From: Paraferrimonas haliotis
Lineage (GTDB): Bacteria; Pseudomonadota; Gammaproteobacteria; Enterobacterales; Shewanellaceae
Length of the DNA stretch: 64,000 bases
Assembly: GCF_002282895.1 (NCBI RefSeq)
Contig: NZ_NRRB01000001.1
Location: 744,001-808,000, forward strand
Reading direction: 5' to 3'
Under the pieces are notes generated by a model. That model had not been told where the DNA came from, searched no databases, and saw only the letters and a list, made by a program, of their open reading frames with translations. Positions within the stretch are counted from its first letter, which is position 1. Each line of letters starts with the position of its first letter. Both the position numbers and the translations under genes were made by a program. Of the stretch, positions 48,376-60,314 are shown piece by piece.

Positions 48376-48407
48376 TTTGTGGCGCCTCTCATCTCAATGT
48401 CTCTTAG

Positions 48408-50057
<1,650 letters not shown>

Positions 50058-50090
50058 ATATCAATCAACAAGAGTGCCGTCGCAAGTTAG

Positions 50091-51449
<1,359 letters not shown>

Positions 51450-51479
51450 GCTTAAGCGCAGCGCTACCCGCTCAATCGA

Positions 51480-51502
51480 AGCCCGCCTAGCGCGGGCTTT
51501 TT
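51480..51502 (+). terminator. Rho-independent terminator after eno
   Basis: AGCCCGC and GCGGGCT form a 7-base GC-rich stem with loop CTAGC, followed by a run of Ts. It lies 31 bases after the eno stop. Confidence 0.85.
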
Positions 51503-51530
51503 GCTGCTCAGCCTCCAGCTTTTCGCTGCT

Positions 51531-51635
51531 GGGGACGTACCCCTCCGCTTTTTGGGGACGTACCCCCCCTAAAAAATGTACCCATTTTGTCGCAATTTCT
51601 GCAGGGGTACGTCCCCAAGGTAGGGGTACGTCCCC
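51531..51635. repeat. Four palindromic-repeat copies between eno and ftsB
   Basis: Two copies of GGGGACGTACCCC at 51531-51543 and 51554-51566 face two of GGGGTACGTCCCC at 51604-51616 and 51623-51635, so the region can fold into a large cruciform or paired stem. It is the same element as near ettA and glyA. Confidence 0.85.
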
Positions 51636-51644
51636 TGTGGATAA
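51636..51644 (-). promoter_or_regulatory. Perfect DnaA box adjoining a palindromic repeat
   Basis: TGTGGATAA, the complement of TTATCCACA, touches the end of the repeat copy at 51623-51635, giving the same box-repeat junction as in the ettA-glyA gap, in opposite orientation. Confidence 0.55.
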
Positions 51645-51724
51645 GCTTGGGAGCTTGGGTTTGGGCTTTATTTTTTGTTGGAATTGAGTGATCATAGCGA
51701 AGTGATAATAATAACGAGAATGGC

Positions 51725-52012
51725 ATGAAGCGCTTATTGGTGATTTTGTTGGTACTTTTGGGGTTACTCCAATACCGATTGTGGTTTGGTAACAACTCTT
51801 TGCCCCAATATTTCCAGTTACAAAGCCAAATTCAGGCTCAACAGCTAAGCAATGATAAGCTGGTGGAGCGCAATCAAGTTCTCTACAGTGAGATTGAAGA
51901 TTTGAAAGAGGGCTCTGAAGCGCTTGAAGAGCGAGCTCGCAATGAGTTAGGCATGATTAAGAAAAACGAATCTTTTTATCGAGTGATAAATCGACCGTTG
52001 CGGCAACAATAA
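51725..52012 (+). CDS. ftsB: Cell division protein FtsB
   Basis: A 95-residue bitopic membrane protein: a membrane helix (residues 2-20, LLVILLVLLGLLQYRLWF), then a coiled coil (about 28-70, with QLSNDKLVERNQVLYSEIEDLK) and the conserved ELGMIKKNESFYRVI tail. FtsB links FtsQ and FtsL in the division complex. It is preceded by the palindromic-repeat region and followed by ispD, the usual arrangement. Confidence 0.95.
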   Translation: MKRLLVILLVLLGLLQYRLWFGNNSLPQYFQLQSQIQAQQLSNDKLVERNQVLYSEIEDLKEGSEALEERARNELGMIKKNESFYRVINRPLRQQ

Positions 52013-52043
52013 TCCACTGATCTCCTAAAGCAGAGTTTCGTTT

Positions 52044-52778
52044 ATGACCCAACAATCCTCATTCAATCCACAACAGTTTATTGCCATTGTTCCTGCGGCT
52101 GGTGTTGGCGCCAGAATGCAGGCGGCCTGTCCCAAGCAATACCTAAGCATCGACAATAAAAGCATTCTAGACCACACCTTGTCGGTATTACAAAGTCACC
52201 CTCGCATTAAGCGAATCGTATGTGCCATCAGTCCCGACGATGGTTATTTTGGCGACAGTGTGTTTGCGCATCATCAGCAGGTTACTCGCGTAGACGGCGG
52301 TGTTGAGCGGGCTGACTCGGTGTTTAATTGCCTTCATTATCTGACTAACCATCTTCCAAAGGCTGAGCTTGAATGCACTTGGGTTATGGTGCACGACGCC
52401 GCTCGTCCCTGTTTAAGTGGTGCGGATATCGATGCGCTCATTGATTTTGTGCAGCACCAGGGGCATGGCGCCATTTTAGCTACGCCGGTGCGAGATACCA
52501 TGAAGCGAGCAAGCACTGAAAACGGCCAAAACTGGGTGTCCCACACGGAAGAACGACAACATTTATGGCATGCTCTAACGCCTCAGTGTTTCCCATTAAT
52601 GACGCTTTATCGAGCCTTGCAACAAGCGTTTGAACGCGATGCTACGATTACCGATGAAGCTTCTGCGATAGAAGGTTTTGGCGGATACGTTGGTTTGGTT
52701 GAAGGACAAATGAGCAATTTAAAAATTACCCATCCGCAAGATTTAGCGCTGGCGGAATTAATAATTAAGGCACGATAA
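52044..52778 (+). CDS. ispD: 2-C-methyl-D-erythritol 4-phosphate cytidylyltransferase
   Basis: A 244-residue nucleotidyltransferase with [20 protein letters not shown] (CTP binding), [18 protein letters not shown] and [10 protein letters not shown]. It makes CDP-ME in the MEP isoprenoid pathway. It overlaps ispF by one base (TAATG). The N-terminal ten residues are an extension without family similarity. Confidence 0.97.
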   Translation: MTQQSSFNPQQFIAIVPAAGVGARMQAACPKQYLSIDNKSILDHTLSVLQSHPRIKRIVCAISPDDGYFGDSVFAHHQQVTRVDGGVERADSVFNCLHYLTNHLPKAELECTWVMVHDAARPCLSGADIDALIDFVQHQGHGAILATPVRDTMKRASTENGQNWVSHTEERQHLWHALTPQCFPLMTLYRALQQAFERDATITDEASAIEGFGGYVGLVEGQMSNLKITHPQDLALAELIIKAR

Positions 52779-53266
52779 TGAATCGAATCGGTCACGGTTA
52801 CGACGTACATAAGTTTGGTGGTGAAGGCCCCATTATTATCGGTGGCGTTGCAATTGAGCATGAACACGGGTTACTCGCCCATAGCGATGGTGATGTGTTG
52901 TTGCACGCGCTAACGGACGCTTTGCTAGGCAGTATTGCGCAAGGCGACATTGGGCTGCACTTTCCTGACACCGATACCCAATGGAAAGGAGCTGATAGTA
53001 GAGCTCTGCTTCGCCATGCGGTAAAACTTGTCAAGGATAACGGTTATAAGATTAATAACTTAGATAGCACCATCATTGCACAAGCGCCTAAAATGCGACC
53101 GCATATCGACGCCATGCGAGCGGTGATTGCGGCGGATTGTAACATCGACGTATCGCAAGTTAACGTTAAGGCGACCACCACCGAAAAGCTTGGTTTTACC
53201 GGCCGTAAAGAAGGCATTGCCTGCGAAGCCGTAGTCTTGGTAAGTCAAACCAGAGAGTGCTGCTGA
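52778..53266 (+). CDS. ispF: 2-C-methyl-D-erythritol 2,4-cyclodiphosphate synthase
   Basis: A 162-residue trimeric enzyme. Metal and substrate motifs are [40 protein letters not shown] and [23 protein letters not shown]. It cyclises CDP-ME 2-phosphate. Translation is coupled to ispD through the TAATG overlap. Confidence 0.98.
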   Translation: MNRIGHGYDVHKFGGEGPIIIGGVAIEHEHGLLAHSDGDVLLHALTDALLGSIAQGDIGLHFPDTDTQWKGADSRALLRHAVKLVKDNGYKINNLDSTIIAQAPKMRPHIDAMRAVIAADCNIDVSQVNVKATTTEKLGFTGRKEGIACEAVVLVSQTRECC

Positions 53267-53267
53267 T

Positions 53268-54347
53268 ATGGATATGACGAGCTTAACCTACTTGCATGGA
53301 AAACCTTCAAGCCAAGCCACTTTAAGAGCTAAACCCGAAGATTTTCAGGTCACGGAATTGCTTCCCATCGAATTTGACGGCGAGGGCGAGCATTTCTATT
53401 TGTACGTTCGCAAAATAGGGCAAAACACCGCTTATGTCGCTAAGGTCATCGCGCGTTTTGCCGGTGTACCGCCACGGGATGTATCAGTGGCCGGGCAAAA
53501 AGACCGGCACGCGGTTACAGAGCAATGGTTTTGCGTTCGACTACCGGGTAAAGAAACCCCTTCTTGGACCGACATCAATACCGACCAAATCCAGGTACTG
53601 GATGTAAAACGCCATCGTCGTAAACTGCGAACTGGGGCTTTGCTTGGCAATCAATTCAAACTCTGTCTACGGGACATTAGCGACAGTCAGGATATTGTTG
53701 AGCGTATCGCAAAAATCGAGAAAACCGGCGTACCTAATTATTATGGCGAGCAACGCTTTGGTCATGGCGGCGCCAACGTTGACAGAGCAATACAGATGTT
53801 TGCCGGTAAAAAAGCGAAAGATCGTCACAAGCGCTCTATGTACCTATCGGCGGCACGGTCATTTTTATTCAATCTGTGCTTAAGTGAGCGTTTGCAGCAA
53901 TTCGGGTTAGCACCGCTTGCGGGCGATGCCATGATACTAGCCGGCAGCAACAGCTACTTTAAAACCGACGCTTGGGATGAAACCCTAGAGCAACGATTAC
54001 AAACGAACGATATCGGTTTTTCTGGTCCTCTGTGGGGGCAAGGCGAATTGGCTTCTCAGGGGCAAGCTCGTGACTTCGAGTTGTCTGTTTGCCAACAGCA
54101 TAGCGATTTGTGCCAAGGGCTTGAATCGTACGATCTCAAACAAGAGCGCAAAGGATTGCTATTGCGACCACAGCAATTGCGTTACGAGCTTGATGCAAAA
54201 AACAATACCATTATCCTAGAGTTCGTGCTCCCGAGTGGCGCTTTTGCGACCAGTGTGGTGAGAGAACTCACCGGTTATCAAGATGCTCAAGCAATGGAGC
54301 AGCAGTTAAAGCAGGATGAAGCACCTAATGAAAATTCTGGTCAGTAA
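53268..54347 (+). CDS. truD: tRNA pseudouridine(13) synthase
   Basis: A 359-residue TruD-family protein with [30 protein letters not shown], the catalytic aspartate in [30 protein letters not shown] and the C-terminal [13 protein letters not shown]. It modifies U13 of tRNA-Glu. The start may be either of two near ATGs (53268 or 53274). Its 3' end overlaps the surE reading frame. Confidence 0.97.
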   Translation: MDMTSLTYLHGKPSSQATLRAKPEDFQVTELLPIEFDGEGEHFYLYVRKIGQNTAYVAKVIARFAGVPPRDVSVAGQKDRHAVTEQWFCVRLPGKETPSWTDINTDQIQVLDVKRHRRKLRTGALLGNQFKLCLRDISDSQDIVERIAKIEKTGVPNYYGEQRFGHGGANVDRAIQMFAGKKAKDRHKRSMYLSAARSFLFNLCLSERLQQFGLAPLAGDAMILAGSNSYFKTDAWDETLEQRLQTNDIGFSGPLWGQGELASQGQARDFELSVCQQHSDLCQGLESYDLKQERKGLLLRPQQLRYELDAKNNTIILEFVLPSGAFATSVVRELTGYQDAQAMEQQLKQDEAPNENSGQ

Positions 54348-55065
54348 TGATGATGGCGTTAACGCCGTTGGAATCAAAGCGCTGTCAGATGCGCTTAGCG
54401 AGCTTGGAGAAGTGCTAACGGTGGCGCCGGATCGCAACTGTTCAGGGGCGAGTAATTCGCTAACTTTAACCAATCCGTTGCGCATTCACACGCTGGAAAA
54501 TGGATACATCTCAGTCAATGGAACGCCAACGGATTGCGTGCATTTAGCGATTCGTGAACTGTATCAAGATGAGCCGGAAATTGTAGTGTCTGGAATCAAT
54601 GATGGTGCAAATTTGGGTGATGACACCCTCTACTCAGGAACCGTTGCTGCTGCGATGGAAGGGCGCTTTCTTGGCTTACCGGCGTTGGCCATTTCCTTGG
54701 TCGGGAAAACGCACTATGAGACGGCGGCGATCGTTGCCAAACAGCTGGTAGAGAAACTCAAATCGGCGCCGTTAGGCAAAGACCAAATTCTCAACGTCAA
54801 TGTGCCCGATATTCCATATGAGCAAATTAAAGGGATCCGAGTGACCCGCTTGGGGGCCCGTCACAAAGCGGAAGGCATGGTTCGTACTCAAGACCCCGCA
54901 GGTCGAGAGATATTTTGGCTTGGACCACCGGGGGCTCAACAAGATGCAGGAGAGGGCACCGATTTTGAAGCGGTTGCTCAAGGCTATGTATCCATCACGC
55001 CTTTGTGGGTCGACTTAACCGCCTACGAACGCATGTCGGCACTTGCAGATTGGGTTGAACGATGA
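54328..55065 (+). CDS. surE: 5'/3'-nucleotidase SurE
   Basis: A 245-residue nucleotidase beginning [16 protein letters not shown], where the DD pair binds metal, with [38 protein letters not shown]. It dephosphorylates nucleoside monophosphates in stationary phase and stress. I chose ATG 54328 because the family starts there and AGGA lies 12 bases upstream; an in-frame ATG at 54316 is too near that site. It overlaps truD by 20 bases and pcm by 4. Confidence 0.97.
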   Translation: MKILVSNDDGVNAVGIKALSDALSELGEVLTVAPDRNCSGASNSLTLTNPLRIHTLENGYISVNGTPTDCVHLAIRELYQDEPEIVVSGINDGANLGDDTLYSGTVAAAMEGRFLGLPALAISLVGKTHYETAAIVAKQLVEKLKSAPLGKDQILNVNVPDIPYEQIKGIRVTRLGARHKAEGMVRTQDPAGREIFWLGPPGAQQDAGEGTDFEAVAQGYVSITPLWVDLTAYERMSALADWVER

Positions 55066-55700
55066 ATAAAGGACTCGCTTCTGCAGCAGGTAAACGTCTA
55101 GCCGCTATGTTGGCGCAATCTGGCATCGTTGATGAGCGGGTACTTAATGCCATTGCCGCCACGCCTCGAGCTTTGTTTATTGACGATGCTTTGGCCATGA
55201 AAGCGTATGAAAATACGGCTCTGCCAATCGGTCAGGGGCAAACCATCTCGCAGCCCTATATTGTGGCTCGAATGACCGAGCTACTGTTGAAAAGCGAGCC
55301 GCAATCAGTGTTGGAAATTGGTACTGGATCTGGATATCAAGCCGCTATTTTAGCTCAGCTTGTTCCTAAGTTAGCGACGGTAGAGCGCATCAAAAGCCTG
55401 CAAATTTTAGCCCGGCGTCGATTGAAAAGTCTTGATTTGCACAACGTAAATTTTAAATACGGTGATGGTTGGAATGGCTGGCCGAGCAAAGGACCTTTTG
55501 ACGCGATAATGGTGACCGCAGCAGCGGCTCACGTACCCCAAGAATTGTTGCATCAATTAACCGAAGGGGGGCGTTTGATTATTCCTGTGGGCAGTGAGCA
55601 GCAAACGCTGCAAGTGATCACGCGACATGGAGACAGTTTTGTCAGCGCTCAAATCGAAGCGGTCAGGTTCGTGCCGCTGATTAATGGTGATTTGGAATAG
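55062..55700 (+). CDS. pcm: Protein-L-isoaspartate O-methyltransferase
   Basis: A 212-residue methyltransferase with the substrate loop [20 protein letters not shown] and SAM motif [17 protein letters not shown], then [13 protein letters not shown]. It repairs isoaspartate damage in proteins and is typically next to surE and rpoS. ATG 55062 overlaps the surE stop (ATGA). Confidence 0.97.
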   Translation: MNKGLASAAGKRLAAMLAQSGIVDERVLNAIAATPRALFIDDALAMKAYENTALPIGQGQTISQPYIVARMTELLLKSEPQSVLEIGTGSGYQAAILAQLVPKLATVERIKSLQILARRRLKSLDLHNVNFKYGDGWNGWPSKGPFDAIMVTAAAAHVPQELLHQLTEGGRLIIPVGSEQQTLQVITRHGDSFVSAQIEAVRFVPLINGDLE

Positions 55701-55707
55701 CCAGCCG

Positions 55708-56607
55708 ATGATGCGACTGATTGCGCTAACTGGACTGAGTTTCTTGCTAACGGCTTGTGCATTCGAGGCGCAACGACCAGCGCCCGTTACCGAGCTCAAC
55801 CCCACGGCAGTATATCGTGCCGAAGAACGGGGCAGTTATAGTGGTTCGCACTACACGGTTAAGCGGGGAGACACCTTGTATTCCATTGCTTTTGCTAGCG
55901 GTAAAGACTACCGTCAAATAGCAACAATCAACAGCTTATCCCCACCTTATATTATTCATCCGGGTCAACGACTGGCTCTTTCTGGTCAAACCAGAAAAGC
56001 TCAAAACTCGAGCAAAAATTCTAAATCTTCACCAAAGCATGTTGTGACCTCAGCTCCAGTAACAGCGGGCGCTAGCGCTTCCCAAGCCAAAAACACAAAC
56101 CGTAACAATAGTACATTAGCAACTCCTAAAAAAGATCTTGCTAAGGATGGCTCCGGGGAGTATGTTGAGACAAGAAGTAAACAAAATGTTAATCAAGTTA
56201 TCCACAAAACTGGCCCGACTAAAGAGACACAGAAAGTCAGTGCGTGGATTTGGCCAGCTAAGGGCAAGTTGGTCGGACGATATACTTCTGGTGAGCAAAG
56301 TGGAAATGGAATAAAAATTTCTGCAACGCGGGGTTCCGCGGTTTTGGCGTCTGCGGACGGTAGAGTAGTGTATGCCGGCAGCGCGCTAAGAGGGTACGGT
56401 AATCTGATTATTATTAAACACAATGACGATTACCTCAGTGCTTACGCTCACAATGATCGGATCTTGGTTAAAGATCGGCAAAACGTGCAACAAGGGCAAC
56501 GCATTGCCGATATGGGGAGCTCTGGTACAAACCAGGTCATGCTTCACTTTGAAATCCGTTACCGCGGACAATCAGTGGACCCCCTAAACTTTTTACCAAA
56601 GCAGTGA
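55708..56607 (+). CDS. nlpD: LysM/M23 lipoprotein NlpD, activator of amidase AmiC
   Basis: A 299-residue lipoprotein. A signal with lipobox LLTAC lies at residues 1-18, then a LysM domain (YTVKRGDTLYSIAFASG, about 45-90), a low-complexity linker and a degenerate M23 domain (about 180-298). In this domain the HxxxD zinc motif is replaced by NGIKI, so it should be inactive as a peptidase, as for known NlpD, which switches on a cell-separation amidase. I chose 55708 from the signal peptide; the frame is open to 55684. The rpoS promoter in related bacteria lies inside nlpD. Confidence 0.95.
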   Translation: MMRLIALTGLSFLLTACAFEAQRPAPVTELNPTAVYRAEERGSYSGSHYTVKRGDTLYSIAFASGKDYRQIATINSLSPPYIIHPGQRLALSGQTRKAQNSSKNSKSSPKHVVTSAPVTAGASASQAKNTNRNNSTLATPKKDLAKDGSGEYVETRSKQNVNQVIHKTGPTKETQKVSAWIWPAKGKLVGRYTSGEQSGNGIKISATRGSAVLASADGRVVYAGSALRGYGNLIIIKHNDDYLSAYAHNDRILVKDRQNVQQGQRIADMGSSGTNQVMLHFEIRYRGQSVDPLNFLPKQ

Positions 56608-56710
56608 AGGAATTTTGTCACATTTGTTTGGTAACTTTTTTATGCAAAGGAACACGGAGGCCGAAAGGTGCAATTGAAAATTTGGGTAATGCGTACGGGA
56701 GACACTTACC

Positions 56711-57739
56711 ATGAGTCACACTACAACTAATACGGCGGAGGCCGTAACTACCTCGCTAGATACCGATCAACTTGATCAAGCCGTTATCGAAGCCGCAGTG
56801 GAGCTTGAAGCCAGTAAAGCTGCTAAAACGGCACAACAAACCAAAGCTACCTCAACCACCAAGGTGCCAAGCGACAAGCGCACCAAAGAAGATCTGCAAA
56901 AGAATCTAGATCCGACCCAGATGTATCTAAGTGAAATTGGATTTTCGCCACTGCTGAGCGCCGACGAAGAAAAGTTTTTTGCGCGCAAAGCATTGAAAGG
57001 GTGCGAGAAGTCAAGAAACCGCATGATTGAGAGTAATTTGAGATTGGTGGTTAAAATTGCGCGTCGATACAACAATCGAGGATTGGCGTTACTGGATCTT
57101 ATAGAAGAGGGTAACTTAGGACTTATTCGTGCGGTAGAGAAGTTTGATCCGGAGCGAGGCTTTCGCTTTTCTACCTACGCCACTTGGTGGATCCGACAAA
57201 CCATTGAGCGGGCCATCATGAACCAAACCCGTACCATTCGGCTACCCATTCATGTGGTTAAAGAGCTTAATGTTTATCTGCGTACGGCGAGAGAATTAGC
57301 CCATCAATTAGACCATGAACCAACCGCCGAAGAGATTGCTGAGAAATTGGATAAGCCGGTTGAAGACGTGAGTCGCATGCTTAAACTGAATGAAAAAATC
57401 ACCTCGGTGGACACGCCAATCGGCGGCGAATCGGACAAAGCGTTATTGGACATTATTGCTGATGACGACAAGGTTGGCCCAGATTATTGTGTGCAAGATC
57501 AAGATATTAAGAACTCAGTTGTGCGTTGGTTGGAAGAGCTTAATAGCAAACAACGGGAAGTTTTAGCGCGCCGATTCGGGTTGATGGGGTATGAGCCATC
57601 CACCTTAGAAGATGTCGGGCGAGAAATCGGGTTAACTCGTGAGCGAGTACGTCAAATTCAGGTCGAGGCCTTACGTCGATTGAAAGATTCACTTGGCTCG
57701 CAAGGGCTTAATGTTGAAACTCTGTTTCGTCAACAATAG
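56711..57739 (+). CDS. rpoS: RNA polymerase sigma factor RpoS (sigma-38)
   Basis: A 342-residue sigma factor. Region 1.2 is [21 protein letters not shown]; region 2 has [39 protein letters not shown] and [16 protein letters not shown]; region 4 ends with [37 protein letters not shown]. It directs the general stress and stationary-phase response. It is preceded by nlpD with 103 bases of leader and followed by a tandem repeat and a terminator. Confidence 0.98.
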   Translation: MSHTTTNTAEAVTTSLDTDQLDQAVIEAAVELEASKAAKTAQQTKATSTTKVPSDKRTKEDLQKNLDPTQMYLSEIGFSPLLSADEEKFFARKALKGCEKSRNRMIESNLRLVVKIARRYNNRGLALLDLIEEGNLGLIRAVEKFDPERGFRFSTYATWWIRQTIERAIMNQTRTIRLPIHVVKELNVYLRTARELAHQLDHEPTAEEIAEKLDKPVEDVSRMLKLNEKITSVDTPIGGESDKALLDIIADDDKVGPDYCVQDQDIKNSVVRWLEELNSKQREVLARRFGLMGYEPSTLEDVGREIGLTRERVRQIQVEALRRLKDSLGSQGLNVETLFRQQ

Positions 57740-57750
57740 TCATTGACGCA

Positions 57751-57782
57751 ACATCGCAACATCGCAACATCGCAACATCGCA
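57751..57782 (+). repeat. Four tandem copies of an 8-base repeat after rpoS
   Basis: ACATCGCA is repeated four times without error directly between the rpoS stop and its terminator. The number of units might vary between strains by slippage. Confidence 0.9.
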
Positions 57783-57784
57783 AT

Positions 57785-57811
57785 AAGCAAGGGTTCGCCC
57801 TTGCTTTTTTT
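57785..57811 (+). terminator. Rho-independent terminator of rpoS
   Basis: AAGCAAGGG and CCCTTGCTT pair over 9 bases around the stable tetraloop TTCG, followed by Ts. Confidence 0.9.
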
Positions 57812-57887
57812 ATGCATGAACCCACAAATTCGGTTATGCTGGGCGCTATTCTGTCAATCTAGACGCATTTGGAGCGACATCCTCGTT

Positions 57888-58538
57888 ATGGCATTGCAAT
57901 ACAAAATTATTCCAGTAACCCCTTTTCAGCAAAATTGTTCATTGATCTGGTGTGATGTAACCAATCAAGCCGCATTAGTCGATCCGGGTGGTGACCCTCA
58001 ACGCATCGAAGAAGCGCTTAGTCAAACAGGGGTGCAACTGGCCGCCATTTGGTTAACTCACGGTCATTTAGACCATGTTGGAGCCTCGAGCGCGATAGCA
58101 ACTCAATATAAGGTTGATATCATTGGGCCTGGCAAACAAGACCAATTTTGGTTGGATGGCTTGGCTCAGCAAAGCCAAATGTTTGGTTTTGACACCATAG
58201 AGTCGTTCACTCCTACGCGCTACTTAGCGCATGGTGACACTTTATCGTTAGGACAATTGACGTTTAAAGTGGTGCATGTACCGGGCCACACCCCTGGTCA
58301 CATGGCGATATTCAATCAACAAGCCAATATAGCGTGGGTAGGCGATGTACTGTTTTGTGGCTCTATTGGGCGCACCGATTTTCCTCAGTCAGACCATCAA
58401 GCTTTGATTCACTCGATTCGACATCAGTTGTGGCCCCTTGGCGATGACGTTACCTTTGTACCCGGGCATGGTCCTAATGGTACGTTTGCCAATGAACGGA
58501 AAAATAACCCGTTTGTGGCAGATCAACTATTTTCCTAA
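57888..58538 (+). CDS. gloC: Metallo-beta-lactamase-fold hydroxyacylglutathione hydrolase GloC (YcbL-like)
   Basis: A 216-residue protein. The zinc motif is LTHGHLDHVGAS; further ligands are in HVPGHTPGHMAIF, VGDVLFCGSIGRTDFP and FVPGHGPNGTFANERKNNPF. The opening YKIIPVTPFQQNCSLIWCD and overall length agree with YcbL (GloC), a type II glyoxalase. It hydrolyses S-lactoylglutathione in methylglyoxal detoxification. I chose ATG 57888 from the family start; the frame is open to 57801. Confidence 0.92.
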   Translation: MALQYKIIPVTPFQQNCSLIWCDVTNQAALVDPGGDPQRIEEALSQTGVQLAAIWLTHGHLDHVGASSAIATQYKVDIIGPGKQDQFWLDGLAQQSQMFGFDTIESFTPTRYLAHGDTLSLGQLTFKVVHVPGHTPGHMAIFNQQANIAWVGDVLFCGSIGRTDFPQSDHQALIHSIRHQLWPLGDDVTFVPGHGPNGTFANERKNNPFVADQLFS

Positions 58539-58573
58539 GTTAAGCCAGTACTTCTCTTCACTAATCTTCAGCC

Positions 58574-58596
58574 AAGCCGCCTCTTAGCGGCTTTTA
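58574..58596 (+). terminator. Hairpin after gloC
   Basis: AAGCCGC and GCGGCTT form a 7-base stem with a 6-base loop, followed by TTT and then mixed sequence. A likely terminator, with a short T-run. Confidence 0.65.
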
Positions 58597-58614
58597 CGCG
58601 TCCTCCCGCCATCT

Positions 58615-58636
58615 AAACGTGATCGGGGTCACGTTT
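58615..58636. promoter_or_regulatory. CRP-like operator upstream of the porin gene
   Basis: A perfect palindrome with arms AAACGTGA and TCACGTTT and a 6-base centre TCGGGG. It equals the CRP consensus except for C in place of the outer T of TGTGA. It is about 185 bases before the porin start. Confidence 0.6.
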
Positions 58637-58708
58637 CAGGCTTTGGTTGAAGCGTCTTTTGTGACGCAATCGTGACAAGTGTGTAACCCTATGTAGGTAT
58701 TTGGGGTT

Positions 58709-58730
58709 TGACGTGATCTAAATCAAAATT
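58709..58730. promoter_or_regulatory. Second CRP/FNR-like site upstream of the porin gene
   Basis: CGTGATCTAAATCAAAA has one strong CRP half-site (CGTGA) with spacing to a weaker TCAAA. It is about 90 bases before the porin start, a typical activation position. Confidence 0.45.
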
Positions 58731-58819
58731 TTTTGTAAATGATTTTCATAGGATTGCTGTCAACATGTTGCAAATAAGCAACCCAATATAATAATCACAT
58801 AGCCTGATAGGATAATGAC

Positions 58820-60031
58820 ATGCTAAAACAATCTTCAATTAGCTTAACCATCGCGGCCGCGTTAGTTGGTTTTTCAGCGCCAACCCTGGCGGAAGCAACA
58901 AGCGTTACTGAAGCTTTGACCCAAGGCTCGGTAAAAGGCGATGTACGTCTGCGCTTTGAAGGAGTTTCTCAAGACAATGACCTTAAAGATGCACAAGCTC
59001 TAACGATTCGTACTCGACTGGGTTACACCACCGCTGACTTTAGCGGATTTAGTGCAATGGTTGAATTTGAAGATTCTCGCCCAGCCTTCGGTGTCAACAA
59101 TTACAACGACACCATTAATGGTGATACGCACTATTCTGTGATTGCCGATCCTAAGGTTACTGAAGTCGACCAAGCGTTTGTTCAGTACAAAAATGACATG
59201 CTTCTTGGCCGCGTAGGTCGTCAAGTGCTGGCCATCGACAATCAACGGTTTATTGGTCATGTGGGCTGGCGTCAAGATCGTCAAACCTTTGATGCAGCAA
59301 ACCTAGTGGTGACGCCCATTAAAGATCTAAGCCTACAGTACGCCTACATTACTAAACGCAATCGTATTTTTGCTGACGTGAAAGATGTGGATTCTAAAGA
59401 CCACGTATTGAACGCGTCGTACAATACGCCGTTTGGTAAAGTGAGCGGTTACGGTTACTTGCTGGAAGAAGACAAAGCCATGAAGAATGGCCTCGACACC
59501 TACGGTGTTCGCTTCGCCGGTGCTCAAGACTTGGATGCATTCAAGCTAGGATACCAAGCAGAGTATGCTCAACAGAAGTCGACCATGGACACCATGAGCT
59601 ACGATGCAAACTACTACTTCCTTGAGGCAAAAGCGGGCTTTAAGCCGGTTTCGGTAGCGCTTGGCTACGAAGTATTGGGTTCGGACGACGGCAACTACGG
59701 CTTCTCGACGCCGCTGGCCACCTTGCATAAATTTAACGGTTGGTCAGATCAATTCTTAGGTACGCCTAAGCAAGGTCTTAAAGATCTGTATGCCACGGTT
59801 TCAGGCCAGTTTATGAAAGTGAATTGGTTGGTAACCTACCACGATTTCAGTGCCGACAAAGAAACCATGGATGTTAAAGATCTTGGTAAAGAGATTAACG
59901 CCTCACTAACCACTAAGTTTACTGATAACCTTAGCGGCGGTATCAAATATGCGGCCTACATGGCCGGTGATAAAGGCGCTGGTAAAGTTGATACTGATAA
60001 AGTTTGGGTTTGGGCAGGGCTAACCTTCTAA
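58820..60031 (+). CDS. Outer-membrane porin-like beta-barrel protein
   Basis: A 403-residue protein. A signal peptide (about 1-24, ending TLA) precedes alternating amphipathic strands such as VKGDVRLRFEGVSQDNDL, LTIRTRLGYTTADFSGFSAMVEFED and the C-terminal strand ending WVWAGLTF, whose final phenylalanine is the BAM signal. The fold resembles porins of the alginate-export/Opr type common in Shewanella and Ferrimonas. The transported substrate is unknown. Two CRP-like sites upstream suggest cAMP control, and a clear terminator follows. Confidence 0.82.
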   Translation: MLKQSSISLTIAAALVGFSAPTLAEATSVTEALTQGSVKGDVRLRFEGVSQDNDLKDAQALTIRTRLGYTTADFSGFSAMVEFEDSRPAFGVNNYNDTINGDTHYSVIADPKVTEVDQAFVQYKNDMLLGRVGRQVLAIDNQRFIGHVGWRQDRQTFDAANLVVTPIKDLSLQYAYITKRNRIFADVKDVDSKDHVLNASYNTPFGKVSGYGYLLEEDKAMKNGLDTYGVRFAGAQDLDAFKLGYQAEYAQQKSTMDTMSYDANYYFLEAKAGFKPVSVALGYEVLGSDDGNYGFSTPLATLHKFNGWSDQFLGTPKQGLKDLYATVSGQFMKVNWLVTYHDFSADKETMDVKDLGKEINASLTTKFTDNLSGGIKYAAYMAGDKGAGKVDTDKVWVWAGLTF

Positions 60032-60050
60032 AAGCACTTTACTGATACCA

Positions 60051-60076
60051 AAAGCCACTCGTTTGAGTGGCTTTTT
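60051..60076 (+). terminator. Rho-independent terminator after the porin gene
   Basis: AAAGCCACTC and GAGTGGCTTT pair over 10 bases with loop GTTT and continue into a T-run. Confidence 0.92.
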
Positions 60077-60223
60077 TGTTTTTTAGCGTTAACAAGTCTG
60101 TAAATTTTTAACAAAACTAGTTAACGGGAACACTTCATTCCCCCTCTAAACAGGCTTAAAAATGAGAGTTTTGTCACAATATTGTCGGCAACCGTCGCGG
60201 CGGTTGCTATACACGTAACAGCG

Positions 60224-60237
60224 ATGATTTAGATCAA
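60224..60237. promoter_or_regulatory. Candidate FNR box upstream of hypE
   Basis: ATGAT-TTAG-ATCAA matches the FNR consensus TTGATnnnnATCAA except for the first base. It lies 78 bases before hypE, suiting anaerobic induction of the hydrogenase genes. Confidence 0.5.
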
Positions 60238-60255
60238 CTTTTGAGGTGGTGAGGT

Positions 60256-60268
60256 GTGACATAGTCAC
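60256..60268. promoter_or_regulatory. Short inverted repeat upstream of hypE
   Basis: GTGAC-ATA-GTCAC is a perfect 13-base palindrome with a 3-base centre, located between the FNR-like box and hypE. The regulator is not identified. Confidence 0.35.
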
Positions 60269-60314
60269 TGTAGATTTCGGTAGTAAGACGTAACACAAAA
60301 TAAAAAGTGACCCT

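Noticed and set aside
56198..56206. A perfect DnaA box (TTATCCACA) inside nlpD
   Set aside because: It lies within coding sequence and is not next to a palindromic repeat; a single site can occur by chance.
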